Below are positions 1-9,799 of a stretch of DNA of 30,904 bases, piece by piece (position 1 is the stretch's first letter; the number at the start of each line of letters is the position of its first letter). The DNA comes from Perkinsus chesapeaki. Lineage: Eukaryota; Perkinsozoa; Perkinsida; Perkinsidae. The notes under the pieces are model-generated. The model was not told the DNA's origin, made no database searches, and saw only the letters and a program-made list of their open reading frames with translations. Location: the NCBI GenBank assembly GCA_013115145.1, contig JAAPAO010000430.1:1-30904 (forward strand), written 5' to 3'. Both the position numbers and the translations under genes were made by a program.

Positions 1-1219
1 CAAAAGGCAGATATACTGAAACCTACATAACTTATCATCATAACTCGTCATGCCTAGTGGGCACACGACATCATAATATAGTATCCTGGTTTTGACACAT
101 TCTCGCCATCACTCGTAGCACTTTCCCTCATGTCAAGTCGATTGTCCTGATACAAGGAGGTGCATACAAGTAGACAGACTGAATAACAGAATCGCTCTCA
201 CACTGAGAGTCTTAACTTAGGATATCAGAGGATTATTGTGTGAAGTTGGACATCCCCGAACTGGGAAATCACCGGTGGGAAGTATACACAATAGGAACGT
301 TGAACTGCTGAAAATAATGATAGATGAGTTATAATCTTCAACATGCTTTGAAGTTTGACTAGTCACTTGGTCATGATGAATGTGTTGAGGCGAGATTGGA
401 TATCACTATGATATGATATTATCATAGGATATTCAGACAAGCAGATACATTGGAAAGGGTCTGAAAATTTAAGTGTTCTTGTCAAGAACTGTCCACGTGA
501 TACGAGTATTGCGTATAAACGGAGCACAAATGTCTAAGAGTCGGTATCCGAAATACTGAAATATCATTGACAAAAGAAGATAATACACGAGAAGCGTTGA
601 ATAGGCATACGACTACAACTGGCTGGTTAATGACCAGTGATTAACGGCGGCGGGGGCCATATACTGTGTCATTATGAGCTGCTATACTATAAGCTAGTAA
701 TTGGAAGCATTGATATCAGTGGTGAGGTGATATACTACAGATTGTAGTCTACAATTATTGTAGTACGGTAGTGTGCAAGTAATATAATATTAATAGCAAA
801 ATAGATGCTACTACGACAGGGAAACTATACCTATAGTGATGATGACCTCGGATTTCAATGCAATACAATTCAACGGTAGGACTATATTGCGTTAGCGGTA
901 ATGGAGTATAATATAAATTATACTTTATTCATTGATGCAAGCTAATAGTTATGACACTATTCTTCCTACCCTTACCTAAACATATCGCAATGTACTACAG
1001 TCTCCATTTTCCAGTCTACGTTGAGTTCAACTAGTCATATTTTAGCTCACAAATCATGCTCACTGCTCCACTAAAGTACTCGTTTTATATATATTCCCCT
1101 TGTATCAAAATCACAGGTTGTTAGGTTCTTCAGTTATCTAACCTCATCATCAAGTAGAAGTTATCCCTCCTCCCGCCATTTCCATATCTCATTTTTTCCA
1201 CAATCATCAAAGTGTTGCG
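1..1219. other. Leading non-coding stretch
   Basis: I see no gene in these 1.2 kb. No open frame of useful length is present on either strand, and short frames could not be joined into a recognisable protein. The stretch lacks the CAG, GAT and ATT triplet runs that fill the rest of the window, so its texture differs from the genic part. An imperfect inverted repeat lies at 733-765. The last 200 bases are the likely promoter and 5' leader of the gene starting at 1392. Confidence 0.5.
733..765. repeat. Imperfect inverted repeat
   Basis: Outer arms TACTACA (733-739) and TGTAGTA (759-765) pair. Inside them ATTGTAG and CTACAAT pair around a single T. A one-base bulge and a three-base bulge separate the two stems. 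No function is evident. Confidence 0.45.
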
Positions 1220-1266
1220 TTTCGGCAGTTGGTTCTAGTGAAGCTCACTGGCACCAACTGCCGAAA
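1220..1266. repeat. Long hairpin-forming inverted repeat upstream of the first gene
   Basis: A perfect 14-bp stem is formed by TTTCGGCAGTTGGT (1220-1233) and ACCAACTGCCGAAA (1253-1266). A second 7-bp stem, CTAGTGA with TCACTGG and one G-T pair, continues inside it after a single mismatch. The tip is a 3-base loop. The structure ends about 125 bp before the first ATG, so it lies in the promoter or the 5' leader. It could be a regulatory RNA hairpin, a binding site or the remnant of a small palindromic element. Confidence 0.75.
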
Positions 1267-1391
1267 TACGAGTGGTGGTCCCTCAGGACTTCCACGTATC
1301 TTTGATGAACGTGGGTTCGATCCTTGCGTTTCATGTTTTTTGGCGCATTTTTTTATGAAGTCGGGCTACAATCTTCGTATGTCCGTTGTTG

Positions 1392-4300
1392 ATGGGTTGT
1401 ACTGTATCAACACCATTATTACGTTCTCATCATAAAGCATATAACCATATATCATCTGATAATAAAGAGGAGGGCCAAGGAAGAGGAGGAGGAAGCTGCT
1501 CAATAGCTGCTATCAGTCTCAATGCAAGCCTTACGCCACCACCAACTACTGCTGTAGAATATAATAAAGAGCGAAATAGGGGAAAACGAAAAAGGACATG
1601 TTGTGTAGTTGTTACCTTTCATGAAGGGTCTTATGCTGATAAACTGTCTAAGGTATTAAATGAATATAATGAAGAGGATGACAACCCTATAGAGGTTAGT
1701 ACATACTTAATACCAATAGATAATGATGAAGTAGATGATGATAATGGTATGATTAGGAAATATCATATACCATCACAACTAGTTCAATGCTCACTTTTTA
1801 TACCATTAATATCACCACAATGGTTACAGTCTCCTATGGCAGCACGACATATAAGGTTTATGGCTAGAAGGGGTATATTAGAGGCTGCTACTAGACCATC
1901 AAGGACAATAGCTATTAATATGGGATGGTTAATATCAAAGGATGATACTGAACAGGCATTGAAGGATATGTTAACATCAACAACAACCACAAAGCTCCAG
2001 CAGCAGCAGCAGTGTGGTGTTGAGGTGTTGGATTGGTCTGATGCTGATAGTAGTATTGATGAGAGTATTATAAGGCGAATATTGGAAGTTGGGAGAAAGA
2101 TGGTATATACCAAGGAATATGATAGACATTATCAATTATGGAAGGAATATAATAAACAAGAACAACAACAGATGGAAGAGAGATGTGATGGTAGTGCTAG
2201 TGAACATGAAAGGGATAGTGAACAAGTGAATGAGGAGGAGGAGAGTAGTTCCAAGGATAGTGGGAAGCTAGATAAGGAGGGCAATAGTTTAGAAGACAGC
2301 ATACAGAAGCGGGTTATAGAACCGGGGCCTCCACTTCCTCCACCTCCTATTGGTAGGAATATACTGGCATTAATAAAGGGTAATGAAGTACCACCACCAC
2401 CTTCAAGTGGTGGTGGATATAGGATTGATAATAGTGATGATAATGATACATTATATCGTACAAGAAATAGCAGTAACTTTATAGTTGATGATGAAGATGA
2501 GGCAAATAGGGTTGAATGTTGCTGCTGCTTTGATATGATGGGAAGTGAAGTCGGGATAGATGATAGTGTATTAGTTATAGGGCTTAAGGCATGTACGGAA
2601 CTTAATGGTAGAGTAGGGTATATAAGAAGGATAATAGAGGATGGTAGGGTAGAGGTGGAAATAGGTGATAGAATTGGTATAGATAATAGAAGGTTATATA
2701 GAAGAGTAAGGATACAGACATCTAGGATAAGAAGGTTGGGTAGTAATGAAGAGGTTATTATGGTGGTGAATGATGATGATGAGATAGGGAAGAGGAGGAA
2801 GGGTAGTGTTAATAAGATTATAAGGGATAATAGTGTACATCCTGATAGTATTAATATACAACGATCCAATGATGTTGATGGTATTATACATGTACCTGAG
2901 GGTATGCCTCATATACCACCTCCTACGACACCTTCATCAGTACCTATGCAACAGCAGCAGCAGCAGAAGGATGAGGATGAGGATGATGATGATGATGATA
3001 AAGAGAGTGAGGGTAATGAGGGTATAGGGCGAGAATTGGGAATAGAAGGGAAGGATAGGTTATTGGATATGATATATGATGGTATAGTAGATGTTGATGT
3101 TGATAGAGATGATGCTACATCTACGACAGTAATACGAAGTGAAAGAGTAAAGGTGCCTGTTGGTATGCCCCATCTTAATGAGATAACTGGTAAGGCGGGT
3201 ATAGTATACGGTGCTGATGGTATATTGGAGGTACGAAAGGCCACCTTAATGTCTTTCATAAAGATCCTACTACTAATAGTCTGGCATCGGGTACTAGGAA
3301 TAGGCCTATAAGTGAAGGTAATAAGGTGGGAAGAGAAGGGTATGGATAAAGGTATAGATACGTATAGGAGAAGGCGGTCACGGTTAGCTGAGGAGAGGGA
3401 GTTTAAGGAAGGTCTTGGTAGTTTAGAGGGGAAAGCTATACCGTTATTACCATCAAAAAAGGCAATACTAGAAAGTAAAAGGATAAAGGATAGGAAGGTT
3501 AAGGTATTAAAAGGGTGTGGTAAAGGGGGGAAGGTGGGTGTGGTGATAGGATACTAATGGGATACCACCAATGATGCCAACATTTGATGAATTACATCTA
3601 CAAGGTGGGAAAGGATATAAAGGGGATAGTAGAGAAGATGTTGATATGCTGATAGAGGTAGTAAGTTTAATGGAGGGAGAGATGGTATGGGTATAGGTAG
3701 AAGAGGAGGAGGAGAGGCCTACAATAGTTGCACTTGAAGATGATACCCCTAATAAAACAGGTCTGCATGAAGAAGCTTATTACATTGTTATTGTCCTATA
3801 TACCCTTTCTTATTATGTTTAGATACTACTACATCTCTTACTAGTACATCAGATAAAGGGGTTATTATATCTGGACGTAATGTTAAATGGAGATTAATAG
3901 AGAAGGTAGTGCAGCTATATGAGCACTGGTCATTACTACCACTGTAGGTATCTTACCATACCTTTGTTGGTGAAGTATTAAGTGGTAGACCCTTATCGGA
4001 TAGGTTATCCTCTATGTCCATCCATAGAGTCTTTGTCAAGGCTATACCTATATATACCACTCAACACTTAACATTATTAACAAATACATTAGATTTAATT
4101 ATATCAAAACTAACATCATCGTCTTCACCAGTATCATCACCACCTCATATTCTTACTCTATTTGGTTACGATATTATATCATCCCTCGGTGCGTCTGCTA
4201 TTAACCTATTTGCCTCACCAGGTGGTAGAGGTAGAGGAAGTGATACATCACAGCAGCAGCAGCAGCCAGTAGTAGAGTATGTATTGATATACTCTGAATG

Positions 4301-5035
4301 GTGTCCATTGGGTAGAGTATATGACCTAATATTAGATATTAAAGAGGGTAATATGATAGGTGGTATAGAAGAGGGATTGGTAAGGAGGTTTATATGGTAT
4401 ACATTGGTAGCATTACATTACCTCCATCATCATCAACTTTATCATGGTCATCTATCATCTAAATATTTAGTATTAGATGGTATGAATGATAGTATAAAAA
4501 TAGATGGTTATGCAATACCTAAATATATTGCACAATACCATGTAACACCACCACCCCCACCTACTATTAATGGAAGTGATCAGAGAAGAGAGCGGTATGA
4601 ATCATATGCATACTGGCAGCCACCAGAGCTTCAAGGGACTGCTGAAACAGAGACTGATCCTTCAATAAGAGCTAAGGTAGTAATAGGGGCTTCATCTATG
4701 AGGTTATATCATATTATAGGGTGATATATGGTCACTGGGGTGTCTCGCTATAGAACTACTAACTGGCAGGCATCCTGTATATAGTATGGAGTATGGTACT
4801 CATCAGCAAGACATATGTGGTGTAATAGTATTAGATGATACAGCAATACCTCAGCTACCGATTAATGTATCTAATACTGGTAATAGTAGTATTATGGTAT
4901 AGATGCTGTTATTATTATATACTATTATTAATAGGTATAGACTTTATTACCAGATGCCTACAGCGTAACCCTACATTAAGACCATCAACTAAGGATCTTA
5001 TGGAGCATGCTTGGATGTTGTTAAACTGTAAATAG
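1392..5035 (+). CDS. Putative acylated TIR-like / SH3-KOW-like / pseudokinase protein
   Basis: The start at 1392 gives MGCTVSTP, a good N-myristoylation plus palmitoylation signal. Residues about 68-238 look TIR-like: a CVVVTFHEG strand, a helix, then SLFIPLISPQWLQSP and a final strand and helix; the usual catalytic Glu of TIR NADases seems absent. Residues about 393-449 contain LNGRVGYI and VEVEI, an SH3/KOW-like module common in protists. Introns at 3199-3230, 3318-3351 and 3504-3549 then keep the frame open into a kinase fold: VKAIPI (lysine strand), HGHLSSKYL where HRDLKPEN is expected, IDGYA instead of DFG, PPE instead of APE, then DIWSLGC and LRPSTKDLMEHAWM. Catalytic Asp residues are missing, so it is a pseudokinase. 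Introns 4677-4719 and 4880-4934 are clear. The frame reaches TAG at 5033-5035, but the protein may be spliced onward. A membrane-tethered signalling scaffold is an inference. Confidence 0.65.
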
Positions 5036-5088
5036 ACAGTCTCTCTAGTACCCCTTTTTATTGTGTTATATACTTATACCTTTATTAG

Positions 5089-6150
5089 TATCCACTTATC
5101 CATATATCTATCCCCCATACACCGATTATCCCATCAATATTACCAACCAGTAGGCCAGCCGATAGCGTCATTGCCAATGATGAGGACTCTGATGAGCCAG
5201 AAGAGGACCTTGATGACACCGATGAGCTCACTTACCCATCATCTGCACCTTTACTCTTTGTAACTCACAGACTGATAGACAATGACTGTACTGTGGAAGG
5301 TAGTGAAGGAGCATTTCAATCAGCTATATCATATCGTGTACCATATCTTGATAACGGCTTTGGTGTCGGACCTATTGATCCTGTATCATTTACCACAGCA
5401 TTCTGTTTTCGGGCTGCTGAGCCTTGTCTACCTATGCACTCCGATGAGGAGGAGCAGGAGCCTGTACCAGTGCCATACAGCTTTCGCCCTACAAAAGCTG
5501 CCCCTTGCATAACATTCCTAGTGTACTCATCTGAACCCTCCCATAGTGTAGCAGTCCAGCTTGGTTTATCTAGATTATGCCTGTTCAAGTGTGGTGCTTT
5601 AATACCAGAGACTTCCTTAAAGCTGAGATATGGTTTACATTGGGAAGAGTATACATTGACCCAGCAGCAGCAGCTTGGGCCATGTATAAAGCATTTATGG
5701 GTTCATCTAGATGATGCTACCACCCAATCTATATCATTACCTCAGCGGGTAAGACCACCTCTACGTAATGTAACAGTACAGCAACCTGGATATACCCTAT
5801 CTACGAACAACATTGTATTGGAGGTCGGTACAGTGGTATCTGTTGGGTATGCTACCTATTCTGGATGGGTATATGTAGCATATAGTGGAGGTAAAGGATG
5901 GTTACCTACACGTGCACTTGAGCTTATTACTGGTGACCCTGATCTATGCCCATTCACCAGAATTGCTAATGCTATGGTATACCCTGAACCGGAAGGAGAA
6001 GATGATACTGATGAAGGGGATGACAGCAACAGCAGCAGCAGCAGTGATGATGATAATAAGGATGATGATGGTAACAGTGATGATGATGACTCGGACTTTG
6101 CTGCACCTAATAGATATTTTGATAATCCAGAGCCAGCACCATCATATTAA
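5089..6150 (+). CDS. SH3-like protein with acidic tail, probably the C-terminal part of the preceding gene
   Basis: An open frame runs from the splice-acceptor-like TTATTAG ending at 5088 to TAA at 6148-6150. It has no in-frame ATG until about 5434, so its N-terminus must come from an upstream exon. The pseudokinase exon is the natural donor, but I could not fix the junction. The body is about 280 residues and has no family I recognise. Near its end it contains LEVGTVVSVGYA, WVYVAY and GWLPTRALEL, the pattern of an SH3-like barrel. The tail is almost pure Asp, Glu and Ser, encoded by GAT and AGC triplet runs. It could also be a separate gene with a short unseen first exon. Confidence 0.55.
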   Translation, partial: YPLIHISIPHTPIIPSILPTSRPADSVIANDEDSDEPEEDLDDTDELTYPSSAPLLFVTHRLIDNDCTVEGSEGAFQSAISYRVPYLDNGFGVGPIDPVSFTTAFCFRAAEPCLPMHSDEEEQEPVPVPYSFRPTKAAPCITFLVYSSEPSHSVAVQLGLSRLCLFKCGALIPETSLKLRYGLHWEEYTLTQQQQLGPCIKHLWVHLDDATTQSISLPQRVRPPLRNVTVQQPGYTLSTNNIVLEVGTVVSVGYATYSGWVYVAYSGGKGWLPTRALELITGDPDLCPFTRIANAMVYPEPEGEDDTDEGDDSNSSSSSDDDNKDDDGNSDDDDSDFAAPNRYFDNPEPAPSY

Positions 6151-6234
6151 TAATAATAGTTACTATACAATTATAATTCATAACTTATTACTATTACTGT
6201 CATACCGTTCTCTTGTGTAATACTGTATGGGATA

Positions 6235-6283
6235 CCCCCCCCCCCTCAGCAGCTGTAATGGGGTTGTTGTTGTTGTTGTTGTT
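6235..6283. repeat. C11 tract followed by a (GTT)n run
   Basis: Eleven C residues (6235-6245) and then GTT repeats (about 6263-6283) fill the 140-bp gap between the SH3-like frame and the F-box gene. The F-box ATG follows 9 bases after the repeat, so the run lies in its leader or core promoter. Confidence 0.7.
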
Positions 6284-6291
6284 TCATTTAA

Positions 6292-7663
6292 ATGCCCTAT
6301 GACCTTTCATCAGCTACTATCCCTCTCACATCCATTCCCACGGAGGTTCTATTGTATATCCTAGCATCTTTGGATATCTCATCACTATGTAAAGCTCAAC
6401 TATCCTGTCGATCACTGTGGTGTATATGTGATGCATTAATAGAAGGGAAATGTACGTCATTATGGTCCCGTATAGTTATCGCACCCATTACCCTTGGTCC
6501 ACACAATCAATGGATAACTGCCTATCAGCAGCAGCAAGCTGGTGAATGGAGCTGGAGAGCGAAGGCTAGGACTATGCAAGCATGTAGCGAAATGTGCTTA
6601 CAATAATAATACTATATAACACGTTTTAGTATCACATCTGTTGGACGAATGCCCTAAGCTGTTTATGAAAGAGAGGCAGCTGTTATGGGGTCAGAGGGGG
6701 TTCTCATTCGATTATCGATCAGCCAGGATAGCATCCAAAAGGTTATCCTTCACTGTTACTACAGTAATATAGTATATAATAATACGACACCTACACGCTC
6801 ATTGTCAGTTACTTGGCATCCATCCTACTGGATATGGTCCTGAGGATGATGATGCCTGTAATGATTATGATGATGATAGGTTGTGGTTACAGGTATCGAT
6901 TCAACTACGGTTTAATAAGGATGCTGCTGGCAACGTTCTTGTTGGTTTTTGTGACTCTATTACTAATGAAAATCTTACAGTTGATAGATCCCGTAGTGTG
7001 GTATGTGGTAAAGGTATAGCGATTGAGCCAATCTCTGGTGATATCTACACTATGGGGAATCTTATTGAATCTGGTATACCTTCAGTAGTGGATGTTAATA
7101 CTACTACTACCATTACCGATAACAGCAGCAGCAGTACTATTCCCTATAATGTGATTGTTGGTGTCTGTATGTCATCTCATACCGGTGATATAGTGTTCTT
7201 GAGGAGGTTGTCCCATTGGCCTAAGGGTCAATGGATACCTACTAGAAGATGTGCACTTAATGGTTGGAAGATACTCTACATGTGATTAGGTATTATAAAT
7301 TATTCAGGTACAGGAGGACTATATTCAGATAGTGAAGCAGCAGCAGCAATAGCAGCAGTTGGTGTTGTTAACAAAGTTTGGTATCCATGTATATGCTGTC
7401 ATGCATTAACTGAGTCATCCAGGCTTAATGCTGAAGTGATAGGATTTGTAAGTTCTGATCATGAGTGTTATGTTGTTGTTGATATTATGGTACTATGTTA
7501 GGAAATGCTTTGTGCCTCGGAGCTGTGGGGTCGGTTTAGTGATAGTACCCTATTAGAAGGCATTCCTGTCAACAGTTCAACAACAACAGCAGCAGCAGGT
7601 TACTATCCTAATACCTGAAACTAGCCTGTAGGTGGTAACAGAACAGGAGCATACTATGGCTAA
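6292..7663 (+). CDS. F-box protein with SPRY-like C-terminal region
   Basis: The first exon carries an F-box at residues about 14-50 (IPTEVLLYILASLD, then LSCRSLWCICDAL), the SKP1-binding element of SCF ubiquitin ligases. Splicing out five or so short introns (for example the one ending TTTTAG at about 6640 and one from GTTGGA near 7262 to TTCAG at about 7303) keeps a single frame. The downstream part contains WLQVSIQLRFN, NVLVGFCDS, GIAIEPISGDIY and NVIVGVCMS, a run of short strands resembling a SPRY/B30.2 domain, which would bind the substrate. The end could be TGA at 7616-7618. Removing one more intron gives TAA at 7661-7663, which I prefer. The F-box is convincing; the SPRY assignment is tentative. 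Confidence 0.7.
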
Positions 7664-7702
7664 ACTATATTACTTTCTATCTTACTACAAACAACAACAT
7701 AA

Positions 7703-9647
7703 ATGGTCCTTTCTGGCCCTATTATCATCATTCATCTTCTTGTTGTTGTCGTTATCCTTGCTGCTTACCGCTACTTATCATTGTTGTGTTATATTGTATT
7801 ATTATTAAGTATCAGTTTATATACATCACTAGCGATGTCATTAACAGAAGAGCATTTGCCAAGCAATAAACCAACAAGACCGTATCAATATGGTATCATG
7901 AAGCTCTCATACCGTATCTATCTCTATCTTCTTCAGATACAGTATTAATATCATCATCAACACTTAAAGGCTCATCCCTATCAGATCTATGGTCTCTACC
8001 ATCCCTTACAGCAGCAGCTGCCCCTCTAGCCCGTAGTAGGCTTATTATTAGTATCCTACCACATACCTTTGGGTTGGAGTATAACTCTGTAGGACTATGT
8101 GATGTTATTGATGCTATTTATCAAAGTGCTGGTGTACATGGACATCCCTTCTTGGATGTCGAAGTTAGACTTAATGATAATCTAGATACTAGGGGACCAC
8201 AGTGTGTCATGGTTGGTGGGGTAGGCATTATGAATGAGGATAAGGTTGATATTATCATACCTATTAACAAAGACGACGATGAGGATAAGATGCCGAATAG
8301 CGTCTCCTCCTCCTCCTCCTCCAGCTGTAGTTGTTGTATACCACAGTATAATCATGTACTATTTGCTGGTACATTCGATCATTTACATGTTGGTCATCGT
8401 GCTGTTATTACCCGTAGCTTTCTAATGGCTAATAAGACACTACGTTTGGCATTGGTAGCTGGTGAACTATTAAAGAATAAACGCTTAGCAAAGGCATTAC
8501 AGCCATTTGATATGAGAGAGAGGGAAGTGTTGAGGTTTGTTAAGGATATAAGACCAACTCATTGGCATTGTGATGTTGAAGTTATACCTGATATAACCAA
8601 AGATCCTATTGGTCCAGCTAGGACACTTAAAGACTTTGACTGTTTAGTGGTAACTACAGAGACTGCTAAAGGTGGTGCTATTGTTAATAAGGCTAGGAAG
8701 GAAGCTGGTAATCCTGAGGTTGATATAGTTGAAGTTAATCTTAGAAGTCATGGCTCTGCTGCTGCTGATGGTGGTGGTAAGGTTAGTTCTACTGATGTAA
8801 GGGAATATATATGTGATAAAGCAGGGGGAGAAGATAAACTTAATAACATGTACTGTTGTTGATGATGTTATTGTTACTTTATTGGTATGATAGGTACGAA
8901 AGATGGTATAAATTAATATGTGAGGATCCATTAATAACAGAGCTTGGTTGTGATGATTATCATCGTGAACAGTTAGTTGATACATGGTGGTCGACTCTAA
9001 GGGACCTTTATCTTCAACCATGGCGCTATTATCATACACTGAATCATGTACTACTATAACCAACTGTTAGCAATAACACTGCAGATATTGAGCAGGTTCG
9101 TGAAGTATTAGATAATATATATTCCTCTAGAGAGGGTAAAGGCCCTCTACCAGCAGATGTAGCAGAGAGTGATGGCGGCGGCCTTGAGATATGTGCATGG
9201 TTTCATGATTCTATATATGTACCTGGTCTTAATGATAATGAGAAGGCCAGTGAGAGACTATGGGTTAAGTTCTGTGATGATATTGGTATTATAAGTCCAC
9301 AGCTACAAGAGGAAGTATCTAAGACTATACTAGCTACCGAGAATCATGTAACTAGTAGGAAGACATATCCAGTAGAGGCTTATCCATCTATTAATGCCTT
9401 CTTGGACTTGGACCTCCTAATATTAGCATCTGATTGGCCTCGTTATAAAGAATATGCTCATGAGATTAGACAGGAGTATGAACCTGTTGTTGGTGGCTCT
9501 GAAGTCTTTGCTCAACAACGCTCAACGTTCTTATCATCCGTCTGTAATGGCAATACTGCTATGTTTGCTTTATCTGGCCTTAGTGCTGAAGAGAAGGCCC
9601 GAAGCAATATGCGTAAGGAGCTTGAATACCTTCAGAAGAGCTCCTAA
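7703..9647 (+). CDS. Phosphopantetheine adenylyltransferase fused to an HD-family hydrolase domain
   Basis: The first half holds the nucleotidyltransferase core of PPAT (CoA synthesis: 4'-phosphopantetheine + ATP to dephospho-CoA). It shows FAGTFDHLHVGHR with the T/HxGH motif, KNKRLAKALQPFDMRE, and a closing KVSSTDVREY (normally ISST.R). The second half matches the predicted metal-dependent HD phosphohydrolases of COG4339: RYYHTLNH, WFHDSIY, a conserved FLDLDLLILA and EKARSNMRKELEYL. Introns 7893-7936, 8850-8893 and 9048-9092 (44, 44 and 45 nt) join the parts in frame. The last one removes an apparent in-frame TAA. Starting at 7703 gives a strongly hydrophobic N-terminus, a possible membrane anchor; a shorter start at 7835 (MSLTEEHL) is possible. 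No dephospho-CoA kinase P-loop is seen, unlike animal COASY. The HD substrate is unknown. Confidence 0.85.
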
Positions 9648-9799
9648 TAATATCCATCTCCTCCTACACAATAATAAAGTTACCCTTGTGTGCGACTGAT
9701 GACACCGTTAAGATGTTATTTTTCTATCCTTTATTTAGTGTTGTGTCTACCTAACTCTATGTTGTTTCTTAGGCTCACATGCTACCAGTGGTGTAACAT

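Noticed and set aside
1314-1323. GGTTCGATCC, identical to a tRNA B-box/T-loop core
   Set aside because: No matching acceptor stem, D-arm or anticodon arm can be folded around it, and the T-stem pairs poorly.
2132-2869. 245-residue open frame on the minus strand
   Set aside because: It is a Leu/Ser-rich mirror of the acidic and Gly-rich plus-strand gene, with no family features.
3199-3351. Apparent frameshifts after the SH3/KOW-like module
   Set aside because: Two small introns (32 and 34 nt) explain both frame changes, so no pseudogene or sequencing error is needed.
5140-5170. 16-nt GTAGGCCAGCCGATAG as an intron joining the pseudokinase and SH3-like frames
   Set aside because: The phase works, but 16 nt is shorter than any intron otherwise supported here, and other joins are possible.
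8844-8862. TGA after MYCC as the end of the PPAT protein
   Set aside because: It lies inside a 44-nt intron with matching phase (8850-8893), and the HD part has no start of its own.
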